From Rhabdothermincola salaria (GTDB lineage Bacteria; Actinomycetota; Acidimicrobiia; Acidimicrobiales; Acidimicrobilacustridaceae), in contig NZ_JAJQXW010000003.1 of the NCBI RefSeq assembly GCF_021246445.1, forward strand, positions 1 through 64,000: a stretch of 64,000 bases of DNA, in the 5' to 3' direction. The notes beneath the pieces are model-generated. The model worked only from the letters and a program-made list of their open reading frames with translations, searched no databases and was not told the DNA's origin. Made by a program: the position numbers and the translations under genes. Shown here in pieces: positions 20,864 to 30,506 of the stretch. Numbering within the stretch: the stretch's first letter is position 1; every line of letters begins with the position of its first letter.

Positions 20864-23135
20864 GGACGGTCTCTCCTTCGTGGACGTGCGTGCCGACGGG
20901 CACCGGCACGGAGTCGAGCGCCAGCACGTGGTCCATCTGCTGGCGGTCGTCGTCGGTGAAGGGGACGTCGAGGCCGATCAGCTCGGGTGGTGTGGGCTGG
21001 GGCAGGTCGTACTTGCGCACGGCGAAGGCCTTCACGATCGCCCCCCCGATGGGTGGCACCAACAGCAGGTTCAGCGCGGTGAAGATCGTGAACCACCAGC
21101 CGTTGTAGACGTCCTGCCACCAGAGGCCCCACACGAGGGCCTGCAGGGCGATGACGGAGAGCATCAGCACCTTGGACCGCTTGATCTCGTTGAGCCCCTC
21201 GGCGATGTCGGTGATGGCCCCGCTGGGGTTCTTGCCCATGGTCACGCCGATGGTGGCGGGGAGCACGGTGACCGCGCTGACGAGGAAGCCGAAGATGGGT
21301 TGCAGCGTCCGGTAGTCCGAGCCCAGCTTCTCGAGGCTGTTCTGCATCGACAGGAAGGCAGCACCGTTGAGCAGGCCGCTGAACAGCGCGGCGGACACAT
21401 AGCCGATGCCGCCCACCACGGTGAGCAGCAGCAGGGCGAGGCTCAAGAAGATGTCGAAGCGGTCGAGGTTGACCGAACCGAGCTGGGCCGACATGAGCGC
21501 CCCGCCGATGCCGGCGATGGCGGCCGACATCATGAACACGCTGAGCTTGAGGCGCACGACGCTCATGCCCAGGGTGGCGCAGGCGGCGGGGCTGTCCTTC
21601 ATGGCCGAGAGGCGACGCCCGTACCCGCTCTTGCGCAGGGCGATGAGCCCGACGCCGAGGAGGGCGAACAACACGGTGACCAACATGAGGAAGGCACCGT
21701 TGTCGTTGAAGTCGAGGCCGAAGAACTCCGGGCGGGGGATGGTGAGCGAGCCTCCCTGGAAGATGGAGAACTCGACGCCGAAGAGCTCGCGCTGGCCGAT
21801 CTCGGTGAGCACCATGCGGCTGACGAACACGCCGAAGGCCATGGTGGCCAGGGCGAGATAGAGGCCCCGCAGCCGCAGCGCGGGCAGGGCGACGATCGCG
21901 CCGACGACGGCGCACACGACGCCCGCCAGCACGAAGCCCCAGAGGGTGGTCCGCCCGGTGGGCCCGGTGCCTCCCGAGATGCCGTAGTGGAACACGATGA
22001 TCGTGCCGATGGCACCAAAGGAGAGCGCCGCCAGGTTGATCTCGCCGGCGTAGCCGGTGAGCAGCACCAGCGACAGCGCCACCAGGGCGAAGGTCATGCC
22101 GAAGGCCACGGTGTTGACCGCGGTCTGCGCCATCACCGCCTGCATGGCGAACACCACGCCCACCAGCACGAGGCCACCGATCCAGGCGGTGCGCAGGCTG
22201 GGCATGATGAAGCGCTCGCGGGTGCGCAGCACGGTGGCGCCTCGGAGCCGGTCCTGGGGCAGCAGCAGCAAGATGATGAACAGCAGGATCATCGGGATCG
22301 AGGACCGGAAGGCCCCGGTCCAGGTCCACTGGGCGGCCGGGAAGTAAGCGATCACGTAGTTGCCGAGCAGGCCGAGGATGATGGCGCCCACGAACGTGCG
22401 GGGCAGGCTGCGCAGGCGGCCGAACATGGCGGCGGCGAAGGCGTCGATGACCAACAGGGTGAGGGCGTTGGCGCTCATGGCCGAGCCCTGGATGGGGGTG
22501 ATGAGGATGCCGGCCAGGGCGGCGAGGAACGCACCGCCCGCCCAGGAGATGGTGGCCAGGCGCTCGGGACGCCCACCGTTGAGTTGGAGCAGGTCCGGGT
22601 CGTCGACCACGGCGCGCATGGCCACACCCGAGCGGGTGGAGTGGAACAGGAAGCGGATGCCGAACGCGATCGCCACGGCGAGCAGCAGGGCGATGATCTC
22701 GTGCCATGTGACGTTGACGCCGAAGATGCTGACCTGGGCGTTCTGGCCGAAGAACTTCTGGAACAGGCGCGGGGTGCGCGGCGTGGGGTTCCAGATCCAG
22801 GTGGCCAGGGCCAGGAAGCCGAGCATGACACCGACCGGCACGATGATCTTGGTGACCTCCGAGGTTCCTCGGAGGTTCTTCATCACCGCCTGGTAGAGCA
22901 ACGCGCCGACGGCGGGGGCGAGGATGCCGAGCACGGCGATCAACGCCAGCGGGGCGGGCCACCCCCAGCCCCAGCGCACCTGCCAGTAGCTGAAGGCGCC
23001 CAGCATGGCGATGGCGCCGTGGGCGAAGTTGAAGATGCCCGAGGTGGTGTAGGTGACCACCAGGCCCGACGCGGCGATGCCGTACACGCCACCGATGACC
23101 AGGCCCAGGATGGTGTACTGCAGGAACTCCTGCAC
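20850..23135 (-). CDS. Fused LivH-LivM-type ABC transporter permease
   Basis: 761 residues from GTG 23135, chosen because GAGAAGGGGG ends 5 nt upstream. The first half (about 1-300) reads as LivH: GLVIGGVYGIAASGLVVTYT, GIFNFAHGAIAMLG, and later the EAA-like GGAFLAALAG. The second half (about 315-640) reads as LivM: GYAGEINLAALSFGAIG, LRLRGLYLALATMAFG, GYGRRLSAMKDS. An extra C-terminal part has two or three more helices and a hydrophilic tail. In most bacteria LivH and LivM are separate chains, so this is a fusion. No periplasmic substrate-binding protein gene is near it in this window. Confidence 0.9.
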
Positions 23136-23331
23136 CAACGCCCCCTTCTCTACTTCGAGCAGCGCCCGGCACGGAGCTGGACGGGAGACTCCCACACGAG
23201 GCGGGGTCGACGACGGGTGGAACGACGAGCGGCCCCAGCCCCGAGGCGACGGAACTGGGCCAGCGACCTCAGCCTCTCAGTGGCGCGGGTCTCAGCGGCG
23301 CACTGTACCCGGCGGTACTTGCGCCAAACAA

Positions 23332-23359
23332 GTTCACCGAGTTCATTGACGCGGTGAAC
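23332..23359. promoter_or_regulatory. Inverted repeat upstream of the ABC transporter operon
   Basis: GTTCACCG (23332-23339) and CGGTGAAC (23352-23359) form a perfect 8-bp inverted repeat with a 12-nt spacer. It lies immediately upstream of a possible minus-strand promoter (TTGTTT, 18 nt, TACAGT). The spacing suits a regulator dimer better than a terminator. About 200 nt separate it from the permease start. Confidence 0.4.
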
Positions 23360-23388
23360 GACGCGGTGAGCTCGGGCCCCCCCATCGG

Positions 23389-24972
23389 TCAGTTCACCAT
23401 GCGCCCCGATTCGCCCCAGTAGCGGGCCCGCAGCGCCTTCTTGTCGGGCTTGCCCAGCGCACTGAGGGGGATGGCGTCGACGAGGTCGACCGACTTGGGG
23501 GCCTGCACCGAGCCCTTGTGCTCCTTGACCAGGTCGATGAGCTCGGCGGTGTCGAGGTCGACGCCGGGACGGGGCACGACCACCGCCTTCACCGACTCGC
23601 CCCAGCGCTCGTCGGGCACGCCGATCACGGCCACCGCGGAGACCGCCGGATGGGTGGAGATGACGTCCTCCACCTCCCGGGGGTACACGTTGAACCCGCC
23701 GGTCACGATCATGTCCTTCTTGCGGTCGACGATGTAGAGGAAGCCCTCGTCGTCGGCCCGGGCCACGTCGCCGGTGTGCAGCCACCCGTGGGCGAACGCC
23801 TCGGCGGTCTGCTCCGGCTTGCCCAGGTAGCCCTTCATCACCATGGGAGAGCGCACGCAGATCTCCCCCGGCTCTCCGGGCGCCACCTCGTTGCCGTCGT
23901 CGTCGAGCAGCGCCACGTGGACCCACGGGACCGGACGGCCACAGCTGGCCAGGCGGTCCAGGTTCGAAGGATCGTGGTCCTCCTTGCGCAGCACCGTGAT
24001 CGTCATGGGGCACTCGGCCTGGCCGTAGAACTGGAAGAAGATCGGCCCCATCCGTCGGACGGCTTCGGCCAACCGGGTGGGCGAGGCCGCCGAGGCGCCG
24101 TAGAACACGGTCTGCAGGCTGGAGAGGTCGTACTGGTCGAACTTGGGGTGATCGAGCAGCACGTACAGCATCGTCGGCACCAACATGGTGGAGGTGATGC
24201 GCTTCTCCTCGACGGTGCGCATGAACGTCTCGGGGTCGAAGCCCGGCAGCACGGTGAGCGATCCGCCCCGCAGCAGCGTGGGCACGAAGAAGGCGGCGCC
24301 GGCGTGCGACAACGGCGTGCAGATGAGGAAGCGGGTCTCGTCGGGCCACTGCCACTCGGCCATCTGGATCTGGGTCATGGTGGCCTGGCTCTGGTAGCTG
24401 CCCATGATCCCCTTGGGCTTGCCCGTGGTGCCGCCCGAGTAGGCGATGCCGGCGAGGGCGTCGGGGTCCACGACCGGGGCGACGAGGGGCTGGGGCTCGA
24501 ACCCGGCGGCCAGGGCGGTGAGGTCCTCGCCGAACTCGGTGGGACCGAGGGCGAGGAAGTGCTCGATGCCGGGCACCATCTCGGACAGCTGGCGGGCCCG
24601 ATCGGTGAACGTGTCGGGATCGAAGATCAAGGCGGTGGCCCCGCAGTCGGTGAGCACGTAGGCCTGGTCCTCGACCGAACCCATGGGATGCAGCGGGGTG
24701 CTGCGGGTGGCGTTGACCTGGTTGGCCCCCATGGTGAACAGCACCTCGGGCCGGTTGAGCGACAGCATCGACGCCTGCGCGCCCTGGCCGAGGCCGCGTG
24801 CGCGGAAGGCCTGGCTGTACCGGCTGACCTGGGCGGCCATCTCCCGGGCGGTCATCGTGCGGTCTCCGATGTTGACCGCCGGCGCGTCGGGCTGCTTGGC
24901 CAGGGCGTGGATCAACAGGTCAGCCCCGAAGACGGGGCGGTGCAGCAGCGGAGGCGGTGTGACGTCGGTCAT
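23389..24972 (-). CDS. AMP-dependent acyl-CoA synthetase
   Basis: 527 residues. Motifs of the ANL superfamily are present: P-loop YSGGTTGKPKG, YGQAE, the GWLHTGD Asp, the DRKKDMIVTGGFNVYP hinge and the C-terminal catalytic Lys in LSALGKPDKKALR. It activates a carboxylic acid to its CoA thioester; chain length or ring type cannot be told. The start at 24972 is the first Met of the conserved reading (MTDVTPPPLLHRPVFGADLL). It is followed by the ABC transporter operon in the same orientation, with a roughly 250-nt promoter gap. Confidence 0.92.
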   Translation of the reverse strand: MTDVTPPPLLHRPVFGADLLIHALAKQPDAPAVNIGDRTMTAREMAAQVSRYSQAFRARGLGQGAQASMLSLNRPEVLFTMGANQVNATRSTPLHPMGSVEDQAYVLTDCGATALIFDPDTFTDRARQLSEMVPGIEHFLALGPTEFGEDLTALAAGFEPQPLVAPVVDPDALAGIAYSGGTTGKPKGIMGSYQSQATMTQIQMAEWQWPDETRFLICTPLSHAGAAFFVPTLLRGGSLTVLPGFDPETFMRTVEEKRITSTMLVPTMLYVLLDHPKFDQYDLSSLQTVFYGASAASPTRLAEAVRRMGPIFFQFYGQAECPMTITVLRKEDHDPSNLDRLASCGRPVPWVHVALLDDDGNEVAPGEPGEICVRSPMVMKGYLGKPEQTAEAFAHGWLHTGDVARADDEGFLYIVDRKKDMIVTGGFNVYPREVEDVISTHPAVSAVAVIGVPDERWGESVKAVVVPRPGVDLDTAELIDLVKEHKGSVQAPKSVDLVDAIPLSALGKPDKKALRARYWGESGRMVN

Positions 24973-25054
24973 GGGCGGCGACCCTACCGCTCGGCCGGCG
25001 GCTCGACGGGCTCCCGGCTCGACGGGCCCGCGCCCGCCGCGGCCCGGAGCTCGC

Positions 25055-25570
25055 TCAACCGGCGCGCACGACCCGGCCGTGGCGGCCGTTGGGCCGGCCG
25101 CTGGCGGCCCGGCCGGTGGGCGCCGGCGGACGGGCGAAGTCGTCGGCCACCCGCTCGAGCTGGTCGCGCAACGAGCGGAGATCGGTGCCGCTCCACTCGG
25201 CGAAGGTCTGGGCGATGATCTCGTCGGTCGCCCCCCGGTAGGCCTCGTAGGCGACCTCGCCCTGCGGCGTGAGCTCGACGATGCCGGCCCGGCCGTCGGT
25301 GGGGTCGGCGCGGCGGAACACATAGCCGCCTTCGGAGAGGTCGCGGATCTCGCGACTGATCAGGGGGGCCTCGAGGTCGGCCAGCCGGGCCAACGACGAC
25401 AGCCGGATGGGACCCGCCTTGTGCAGCGCCGACAGGATGGCGATCGCCGGGCGGGACAGCGAGAGGCCGGCGCGCTCGGCCCGGATGCGCGCCGCCTCAC
25501 GACCCATGCTGATGCGACCGATCCTCGTGATCGCCTCTTCCACCCGACGCAGATCGTCCAACCGGCTCAT
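25055..25570 (-). CDS. MarR-family transcriptional regulator
   Basis: 171 residues. A winged helix typical of MarR is visible: LSRPAIAILSALHKAG, SSLARLADLEAPLISREIRDLSEGG, then the wing FRRADPTDGRAGIVELTPQG, followed by the dimerisation helix. It lies just upstream of the acyl-CoA synthetase on the same strand and probably regulates it or the adjacent APH-like gene. ATG 25570 is preferred: TAGGTT ends 8 nt upstream and would give a leaderless mRNA. An ATG 11 codons earlier is possible. Confidence 0.88.
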   Translation of the reverse strand: MSRLDDLRRVEEAITRIGRISMGREAARIRAERAGLSLSRPAIAILSALHKAGPIRLSSLARLADLEAPLISREIRDLSEGGYVFRRADPTDGRAGIVELTPQGEVAYEAYRGATDEIIAQTFAEWSGTDLRSLRDQLERVADDFARPPAPTGRAASGRPNGRHGRVVRAG

Positions 25571-25578
25571 CCCGGGCG

Positions 25579-25584
25579 AACCTA
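25579..25584 (-). promoter_or_regulatory. -10 element, possible leaderless promoter of the MarR gene
   Basis: TAGGTT on the minus strand with 8 nt to the ATG at 25570 and no ribosome-binding sequence in between. Confidence 0.35.
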
Positions 25585-25658
25585 GCAGTGACGGCAGGCA
25601 CATGTGACCACCGACACCGACGGACCTCCGCCGAGGCTCGGGTTGCCGCTCCGGCCGG

Positions 25659-26762
25659 TCAGTCCCAGTAGGTGCCCGCCAGCATCTGCTCGAGCAGCGG
25701 TCGGAACATGACCAGGTCGTCGGGGTCGGCGGGCATCTCGGCCTGGCCGTAGGTGATGCTGCGCAGGCTGGTGCGGGTGGAGACGATGGCGAAGCGGAGG
25801 GCGGCGAACACCTCGAACCACTCGAGGGCCTCGACCGAGCGGCCGCTCATCTCGGCGTACTGCGCCGCGACCTCGTCGCGACGCATGAAGTCCGGCAGGC
25901 CCGGCATGTCGTAGGTCTCGGCCATGTTCTGGAAGAACTTGTGCAGGAAGATCATCCAGGCCAGGTCGACCTCGGCCGGGCCGAGCGCCGCCATCTCCCA
26001 GTCGAGCACCGCCGTGGGAGTGGGGCCGTCCCAGAGCATGTTGCCGATGCGGGCGTCGCCCCAGTTGAGCACCGTGGGGTTGACGAGGGTCGGCCGGTTG
26101 GCCTCCAACCAGTCGAAGGTCCGCTCGATGAGCGGGAAGTGGCCACCGTCGCGAGCCCATTCGTAGTACCCACGCTCGTGCCCGAGGTGCTGATCGAGGG
26201 CGGTGTCGCCCTTGGCGGGCCGGTCGAGGAACGACAGCTCGGCGTTGTCGGGGCGCAGCTCGTGCAGGCGCACCAGCACCGACACCGCGTTGCGCTGCAT
26301 CTCGGCTCGTTCGTCGTCGGTGAGGTCGGCGACCCAGCCGCCGAACACGTACGGCGGCACGTCGGTGGGCGGCTGGCCGTCGACGCGGCGCATGACGAGG
26401 AACGGGACCTCGAGCACCGCCTCGTCGAGGACCACCGCCACGACCTCGGGGACGGGCACGTCGGTGCGCTCACCCACGATGCGCATCGCCTTGGCCTGCA
26501 GCTCGATGTCGTAGTGCTGGAAGACGGGGACGAGGGAGGGCAGGGGCGCCAGCCGGGCCACCAGTCGGTCCACGGCGCCGCCGTGCTCCACGTCGAAGAG
26601 GATGCTCTCGCTCGACATGCCGTTCTCGGGCGTGGTCACCTCGACCAGACGGGCATCGGGACCCAGCGCGTCGCGGGCCCATCCTTCGAGGCTGCGCCCG
26701 ATCTCGGCGGGGTCGCGTCGCCAGGGGGTGTCGAGGTTGATGGGAGCGCTCTCGTCGGCCAT
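25659..26762 (-). CDS. Phosphotransferase family protein (APH-like kinase fold)
   Basis: 367 residues. The aminoglycoside phosphotransferase fold is shown by the catalytic loop NWGDARIGNMLW (HGDxxxxN with His replaced by Trp but the catalytic Asp and Asn kept) and the metal-binding LDWEMAALG. Members that sit beside acyl-CoA dehydrogenases, as here, are related to the N-terminal kinase domain of ACAD10/11, which phosphorylates 4-hydroxyacyl chains. A role in hydroxyacyl-CoA catabolism is therefore more likely than antibiotic resistance. Start ATG 26762 follows TATCGT by 7 nt. Confidence 0.87.
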   Translation of the reverse strand: MADESAPINLDTPWRRDPAEIGRSLEGWARDALGPDARLVEVTTPENGMSSESILFDVEHGGAVDRLVARLAPLPSLVPVFQHYDIELQAKAMRIVGERTDVPVPEVVAVVLDEAVLEVPFLVMRRVDGQPPTDVPPYVFGGWVADLTDDERAEMQRNAVSVLVRLHELRPDNAELSFLDRPAKGDTALDQHLGHERGYYEWARDGGHFPLIERTFDWLEANRPTLVNPTVLNWGDARIGNMLWDGPTPTAVLDWEMAALGPAEVDLAWMIFLHKFFQNMAETYDMPGLPDFMRRDEVAAQYAEMSGRSVEALEWFEVFAALRFAIVSTRTSLRSITYGQAEMPADPDDLVMFRPLLEQMLAGTYWD

Positions 26763-26769
26763 GGGTGTG

Positions 26770-26775
26770 ACGATA
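26770..26775 (-). promoter_or_regulatory. -10 element, leaderless promoter of the APH-like gene
   Basis: TATCGT on the minus strand, 7 nt before ATG 26762, with TTGAC directly upstream. Confidence 0.45.
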
Positions 26776-26868
26776 GTCAACGCCTGACTCGGGCAAGTTT
26801 CGCCGGCGTGGGCAGCCCCGGAACCGGACGATCTCGCGGTCGTCGGTCGTCGGTCATCGGCGCGAGCC

Positions 26869-27570
26869 TCAGCGGCCGGGGGGTACCAAGGCGTCGAACA
26901 GCGCGCGCACCCCGAAAACGAAGAGGGCGTCGCGATCCGGGTTGGCCGACAGGGCGTCGACGAGCTCGGGGTCGTCGGTGTCGGTGGGCCACACCGAGGC
27001 GGTGGTGACCTCGTCGCCGTCCTGGCGGGCGACCCGTTCGAGCATCACCGAGCCCACGACGTGGGTGCTGAGGACCCGCAGGGCGAAGGCGGCGTCCTTG
27101 CCGCGCACCCCCGACCCGGCGAGCTCGGCGGCCATGGCCTGCTCGACGGGTTGGAACATCGACGCCGTGCGCTGGCGCTCGTGGGCCAGCCCGATCAGAT
27201 GGGGACGATCCTGGATCCGCCTTCGCAGGGTCTCGGCCAGCGAGACGATGCGCTCGGCCGGGCTGTCGCCGACGGCCCGGATGGTGCCCATCTCGGCGAC
27301 GAAGCGGTCGACCAGGGCGTCGAGCAGGGCATCGCGGTTGCCGACGTGCCAGTAGATGGCGGTGACGGCCACGCCCAGCTCGTCGGACAGGCGGCGCATC
27401 GTGAGGGCATCGGCACCGTGCTCGTCGACGAGGCGCATGGCGGTGTCGATGACCGTGTCGCGGCTGATCGGCACGCGGGGCGGGGCCGGCAGGTCGCCGG
27501 CCCCGCCGTGGTCGTCGATGTCCTCGGCGCCCCGGCCCCCTGGGGTCGAGGCCGCCCGCGCTGCGCTCAC
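26869..27570 (-). CDS. TetR-family transcriptional regulator
   Basis: 233 residues if read from GTG 27570, 4 nt after the stop of the upstream amidohydrolase. A GTG at 27474, just before the conserved core (PISRDTVIDTAMRLVDEHG), is an alternative; neither has a good ribosome site. The HTH is clear: ALTMRRLSDELGVAVTAIYWHVGNRDALLDALVDRF. The C-terminal ligand domain resembles the TetR_C family with a Trp/Phe-rich pocket. It is the last gene of the amidohydrolase pair's transcript and probably controls it in response to a pathway intermediate. Confidence 0.87.
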   Translation of the reverse strand: MSAARAASTPGGRGAEDIDDHGGAGDLPAPPRVPISRDTVIDTAMRLVDEHGADALTMRRLSDELGVAVTAIYWHVGNRDALLDALVDRFVAEMGTIRAVGDSPAERIVSLAETLRRRIQDRPHLIGLAHERQRTASMFQPVEQAMAAELAGSGVRGKDAAFALRVLSTHVVGSVMLERVARQDGDEVTTASVWPTDTDDPELVDALSANPDRDALFVFGVRALFDALVPPGR

Positions 27571-27574
27571 ACGG

Positions 27575-28927
27575 TCAGCTTTGCATGCCCGGCAGCAGCG
27601 GGAAGTCATGGCCGGTGAGCCAGTGACGGCCGACCTCCTTCACCGGGGCCCACTTCTCCGTGAGGTCGGCGGCGGTCTGGCCGTCGCGGAGCTGGCCGAG
27701 GTCGGTGGGCGTGGGTCCCACCTTGTCGGAGATGGGCCGCAACGAGGCGAGGTCGAACCCGAAGGTGTCGGCCGCGGCCAGGCCGAGCATCCGACGCGAC
27801 TCCTCGACGGGGATGTCGAAGAAGGTCTTCTGCAGCCAGTCGTGGGTGTTGGGCCAGGTGCCCTCGGGGTGGGGGAAGTCGGTGCCCCACAGCATGTTGT
27901 CGATGCCGATCTCGTAGCGCTGGCCGAGCTCGCGGCGCTTCACGTTGGCCAGGCCGGTGAAGCAGTTGCGGTCGACGATCTCGCTCGGGAGCATGTCGCC
28001 CAACGCGGCCTGGAACGGACCCTGGCTGAGCTTGGAGGCGCCCCGCGAGCCGAGCAGCAGGCGGTCCCACGACCACAACAGGCCGGGCAGCCACCAGCAG
28101 CCGCCCTCGGTGACGCCGAAGCGCAACCCCGGGAAGCGATGGAAGACGCCGGACCACAACAGGAACCACAACGGCCGGGCCGGCCACCAGGTGACCTCGG
28201 TGACGTAGATCCCCAGGTGGTCGCCGTACTCGTCGCGCGACGCCGAGCCGGAGTGGGTGACCACCGGCATGCGCAGCTCTTCGCACAGCGCCCAGATCGG
28301 GTCGTAGCTGCGATCGTGGTACGGGGTCTGGTCGACCCACATGGCGGGGATCATCACCGCGCCCAACCCGTTGTCGTGGGCCCACTGGATCTCGGCGATG
28401 ACCTTCTCGGTCTCGACGGTGATCGGGACGAGCGCTACGCCCTTGCGCCGCTCGGGGCTGTGGGAGCACAGCTCGGCCAACCATCGGTTGTGGGCCTTGG
28501 CCCCGGCCATGCCCAGCTCGGGGTCGAGGTCGCCCGAGAGGCCGAGCCCGGCACCGAAGGGCACGCAGGTGCGGCTCTCGACGGCGTCGGCGTCGGGGTA
28601 CACCACCTCGGCGGCCACCCCGTCGTTGTCGAGGGCCTGGTCGCGCTTGATGGCGTCCCACCCTCCGGCGAGCTCTTCGTCGTGGTCCTCGAACCACTTC
28701 TTGGCGTACTTCTCGTCGCGCACCCCCATGCGGGTGGCCGCCTCGAGCTGTTCGTGGCGCTGGGCGAGGAACTCGTCGAACTGCGGGTGGTACCTCGACT
28801 CGAGGTACTGCCGGTACTGCTCGGTGGGCAGACCGGCGTGGGAATCGGCGGCGATGATCAGGTAGGGGTCGTCGTCGGCGAAGGTCTGGGTGCTGGAGGG
28901 TGCCGGCTGGGTGGGGCTGCTGGACAC
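27575..28927 (-). CDS. Amidohydrolase family protein (amidohydrolase_2, decarboxylase-like)
   Basis: 450 residues from GTG 28927 (AGGAGA upstream). The N-terminus has IIAADSHAG in place of the usual DxHxH metal motif. Later come VTHSGS, FGVTEGG and the metal-binding Asp in MLWGTDFPHPEG. This is the TIM-barrel amidohydrolase_2 branch that includes ACMSD and gamma-resorcylate-type decarboxylases. The protein is paralogous to the gene 22 nt upstream and forms an operon with it and the TetR gene. Confidence 0.88.
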   Translation of the reverse strand: MSSSPTQPAPSSTQTFADDDPYLIIAADSHAGLPTEQYRQYLESRYHPQFDEFLAQRHEQLEAATRMGVRDEKYAKKWFEDHDEELAGGWDAIKRDQALDNDGVAAEVVYPDADAVESRTCVPFGAGLGLSGDLDPELGMAGAKAHNRWLAELCSHSPERRKGVALVPITVETEKVIAEIQWAHDNGLGAVMIPAMWVDQTPYHDRSYDPIWALCEELRMPVVTHSGSASRDEYGDHLGIYVTEVTWWPARPLWFLLWSGVFHRFPGLRFGVTEGGCWWLPGLLWSWDRLLLGSRGASKLSQGPFQAALGDMLPSEIVDRNCFTGLANVKRRELGQRYEIGIDNMLWGTDFPHPEGTWPNTHDWLQKTFFDIPVEESRRMLGLAAADTFGFDLASLRPISDKVGPTPTDLGQLRDGQTAADLTEKWAPVKEVGRHWLTGHDFPLLPGMQS

Positions 28928-28949
28928 GATGGTCTCCTGTCTCTGGTGC

Positions 28950-30200
28950 CTACTCGGCGGCGGTCGTGAACTGGTAGCCGATGAAGGCCGGGCACTTGTC
29001 CGCCTCCTGGGGCACCTCACCGGGCACCAGGGGCTGGTCGACGTCGCTCACCCGGGGTCCGACCTGCTGGGCGAGGGGTCGGAGGGCCTCGAGGTCGAAG
29101 CCGTAGAGCGCCGCCGCGTTGCCACCCAGCATCATCTGCACCTCGTCGTGGGGCACCCCGGCGAACGAGCCGCGGATGGCCTCGAGCGAGAAGGGGAAGC
29201 TGGACTCCTTGTGGGGGTAGTCGCTCCCCCACATGATCCGGTCGACGCCGACCGAATGGCGCATCTTGACCTCGTCGGGCCGGATGAAGCTGGCGCCGAG
29301 GTGGCACTGGCGGGCCCAGTACTCGCTGGGCTTCAGCGACATGGAGCCGACGACCTCGCGCCCCCACACCTGCTCCTGGGAGCCCCCCGCGCCGCCCATG
29401 CGACCCCAGAAGTAGTCGAGGCGGGCCAGCTCGTCGGGAACCCACGCCGAACCCTGCTCGGTGAAGACCAGCTGCAGGTTCGGGTGCCGTTCGAAGACCC
29501 CCCCGACGAGGAGGTGGGTGAGCGCCCGGTGGGCCCACCACGAGACCTCGAGGAGGAACACGACAGCGTCCTCGGCCGTGGGCCCCATCGGCGGCGCCGC
29601 GCTCCCGGTGTGGTGGTTCACCGGCATCTCGAGCTCCTCGGCGGCCTGCCAGAGGGGTTCGTAGTACGGGTCGTAGAGCTGCGGGAGGCCCAGCCCCGGC
29701 GGGGTGCCGGGGAGGAGGATGCCGCCCGTGAGGCCCTGCTCCTTGGCCCAGTGCATCTCGGCCACGGACGCCTCGATGTCGTGCAGGGTGATCTGGATCA
29801 CCCCCGCCCGACGACCCGGCAGGTCGGCGCAGAACTCGGCCAACCAGCGGTTGTGGGCCTGGAGGCCGGCCCATCGACGGGCGTTGTCGTCGGCGGTGAC
29901 GGCAGGCGGCTGGGCGGTGAGGGAGGTCTTCGGGAAGAACGGGGGGATGGTGTTGGGGAACAGCACCTCGGCCACCTGCCCGTCGGCCTCGAGCTCGGCG
30001 GCCCGGCGGGAGCTGTTCCAGTTGCGGTCGCCGTCGCGACCCTTGAGGTCCTCGTAGGTGACCTCGTAGTCTGCGGCCCAGGCGTCGAACTCGTCGTGCC
30101 ACTGCGATGCCAGGTACGGCTTGTAGCCCTCCATGAAGGCCCCGCAGTGGCCGTCGGCGGAGATGACGACGTAGCGCTCGTCGGCGAGCGATCCGGTCAT
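28950..30200 (-). CDS. Amidohydrolase family protein (amidohydrolase_2), paralogue of its neighbour
   Basis: 416 residues from ATG 30200 with GAGGGG about 9 nt upstream. The barrel shows VISADGHCG (DxHxH altered), VNHHTGSA, VFTEQGS and the metal Asp in IMWGSDYPHKESS. It shares layout and the C-terminal LYGFDLEALRPLAQQVGP-type segment with the downstream gene (FGFDLASLRPISDKVGP), so the pair arose by duplication. It is the first gene of the three-gene unit ending with TetR. Confidence 0.88.
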   Translation of the reverse strand: MTGSLADERYVVISADGHCGAFMEGYKPYLASQWHDEFDAWAADYEVTYEDLKGRDGDRNWNSSRRAAELEADGQVAEVLFPNTIPPFFPKTSLTAQPPAVTADDNARRWAGLQAHNRWLAEFCADLPGRRAGVIQITLHDIEASVAEMHWAKEQGLTGGILLPGTPPGLGLPQLYDPYYEPLWQAAEELEMPVNHHTGSAAPPMGPTAEDAVVFLLEVSWWAHRALTHLLVGGVFERHPNLQLVFTEQGSAWVPDELARLDYFWGRMGGAGGSQEQVWGREVVGSMSLKPSEYWARQCHLGASFIRPDEVKMRHSVGVDRIMWGSDYPHKESSFPFSLEAIRGSFAGVPHDEVQMMLGGNAAALYGFDLEALRPLAQQVGPRVSDVDQPLVPGEVPQEADKCPAFIGYQFTTAAE

Positions 30201-30286
30201 GGCAGCTGTCCCCTCGGGTCGTGGTGCCGGCGGCGCCGCCAGCGTGACCCACGTCACCGTAGCGCTGTTACAGAGCCCCTGTCACG

Positions 30287-30506
30287 TCGCCCCAGGGTCG
30301 GCCGCGGCGCCTCGGGCGGGCGGCGCTCGGCACTCGGCGCGTTGCGGTCGATCTCGCCCGGCCTCGTGCTCAGCGGCGGGCCCGAGGCAGCTTCAGGTGG
30401 CGCTCGGCGATGTTGTTGCGGTTGATCTCCCCCGGCCCCGTGCTCAGCGCCGGGCCCGGGGCAGCTTCAGGTGGCGCTCGGCGATGTTGTTGCGGTTGAT
30501 CTCTGT
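30287..30506. repeat. Tandem 74-bp duplications of the acyl-CoA dehydrogenase 3' end
   Basis: The last roughly 63 nt of the gene at 30444-31589 plus its flank recur exactly 74 nt further on (30370-30434), differing at about three positions and again encoding EINRNNIAERHLKLPRARR with its own stop. A third, more diverged copy ends at 30360, another 74 nt on, and encodes a degenerate version. The copies lie between the dehydrogenase stop and the next amidohydrolase start. Confidence 0.85.

Noticed and set aside
25659-26762. Aminoglycoside resistance kinase
   Set aside because: The fold fits, but the gene lies among acyl-CoA catabolism genes and the usual HGD loop is WGD; relatives of this type act on hydroxyacyl substrates.
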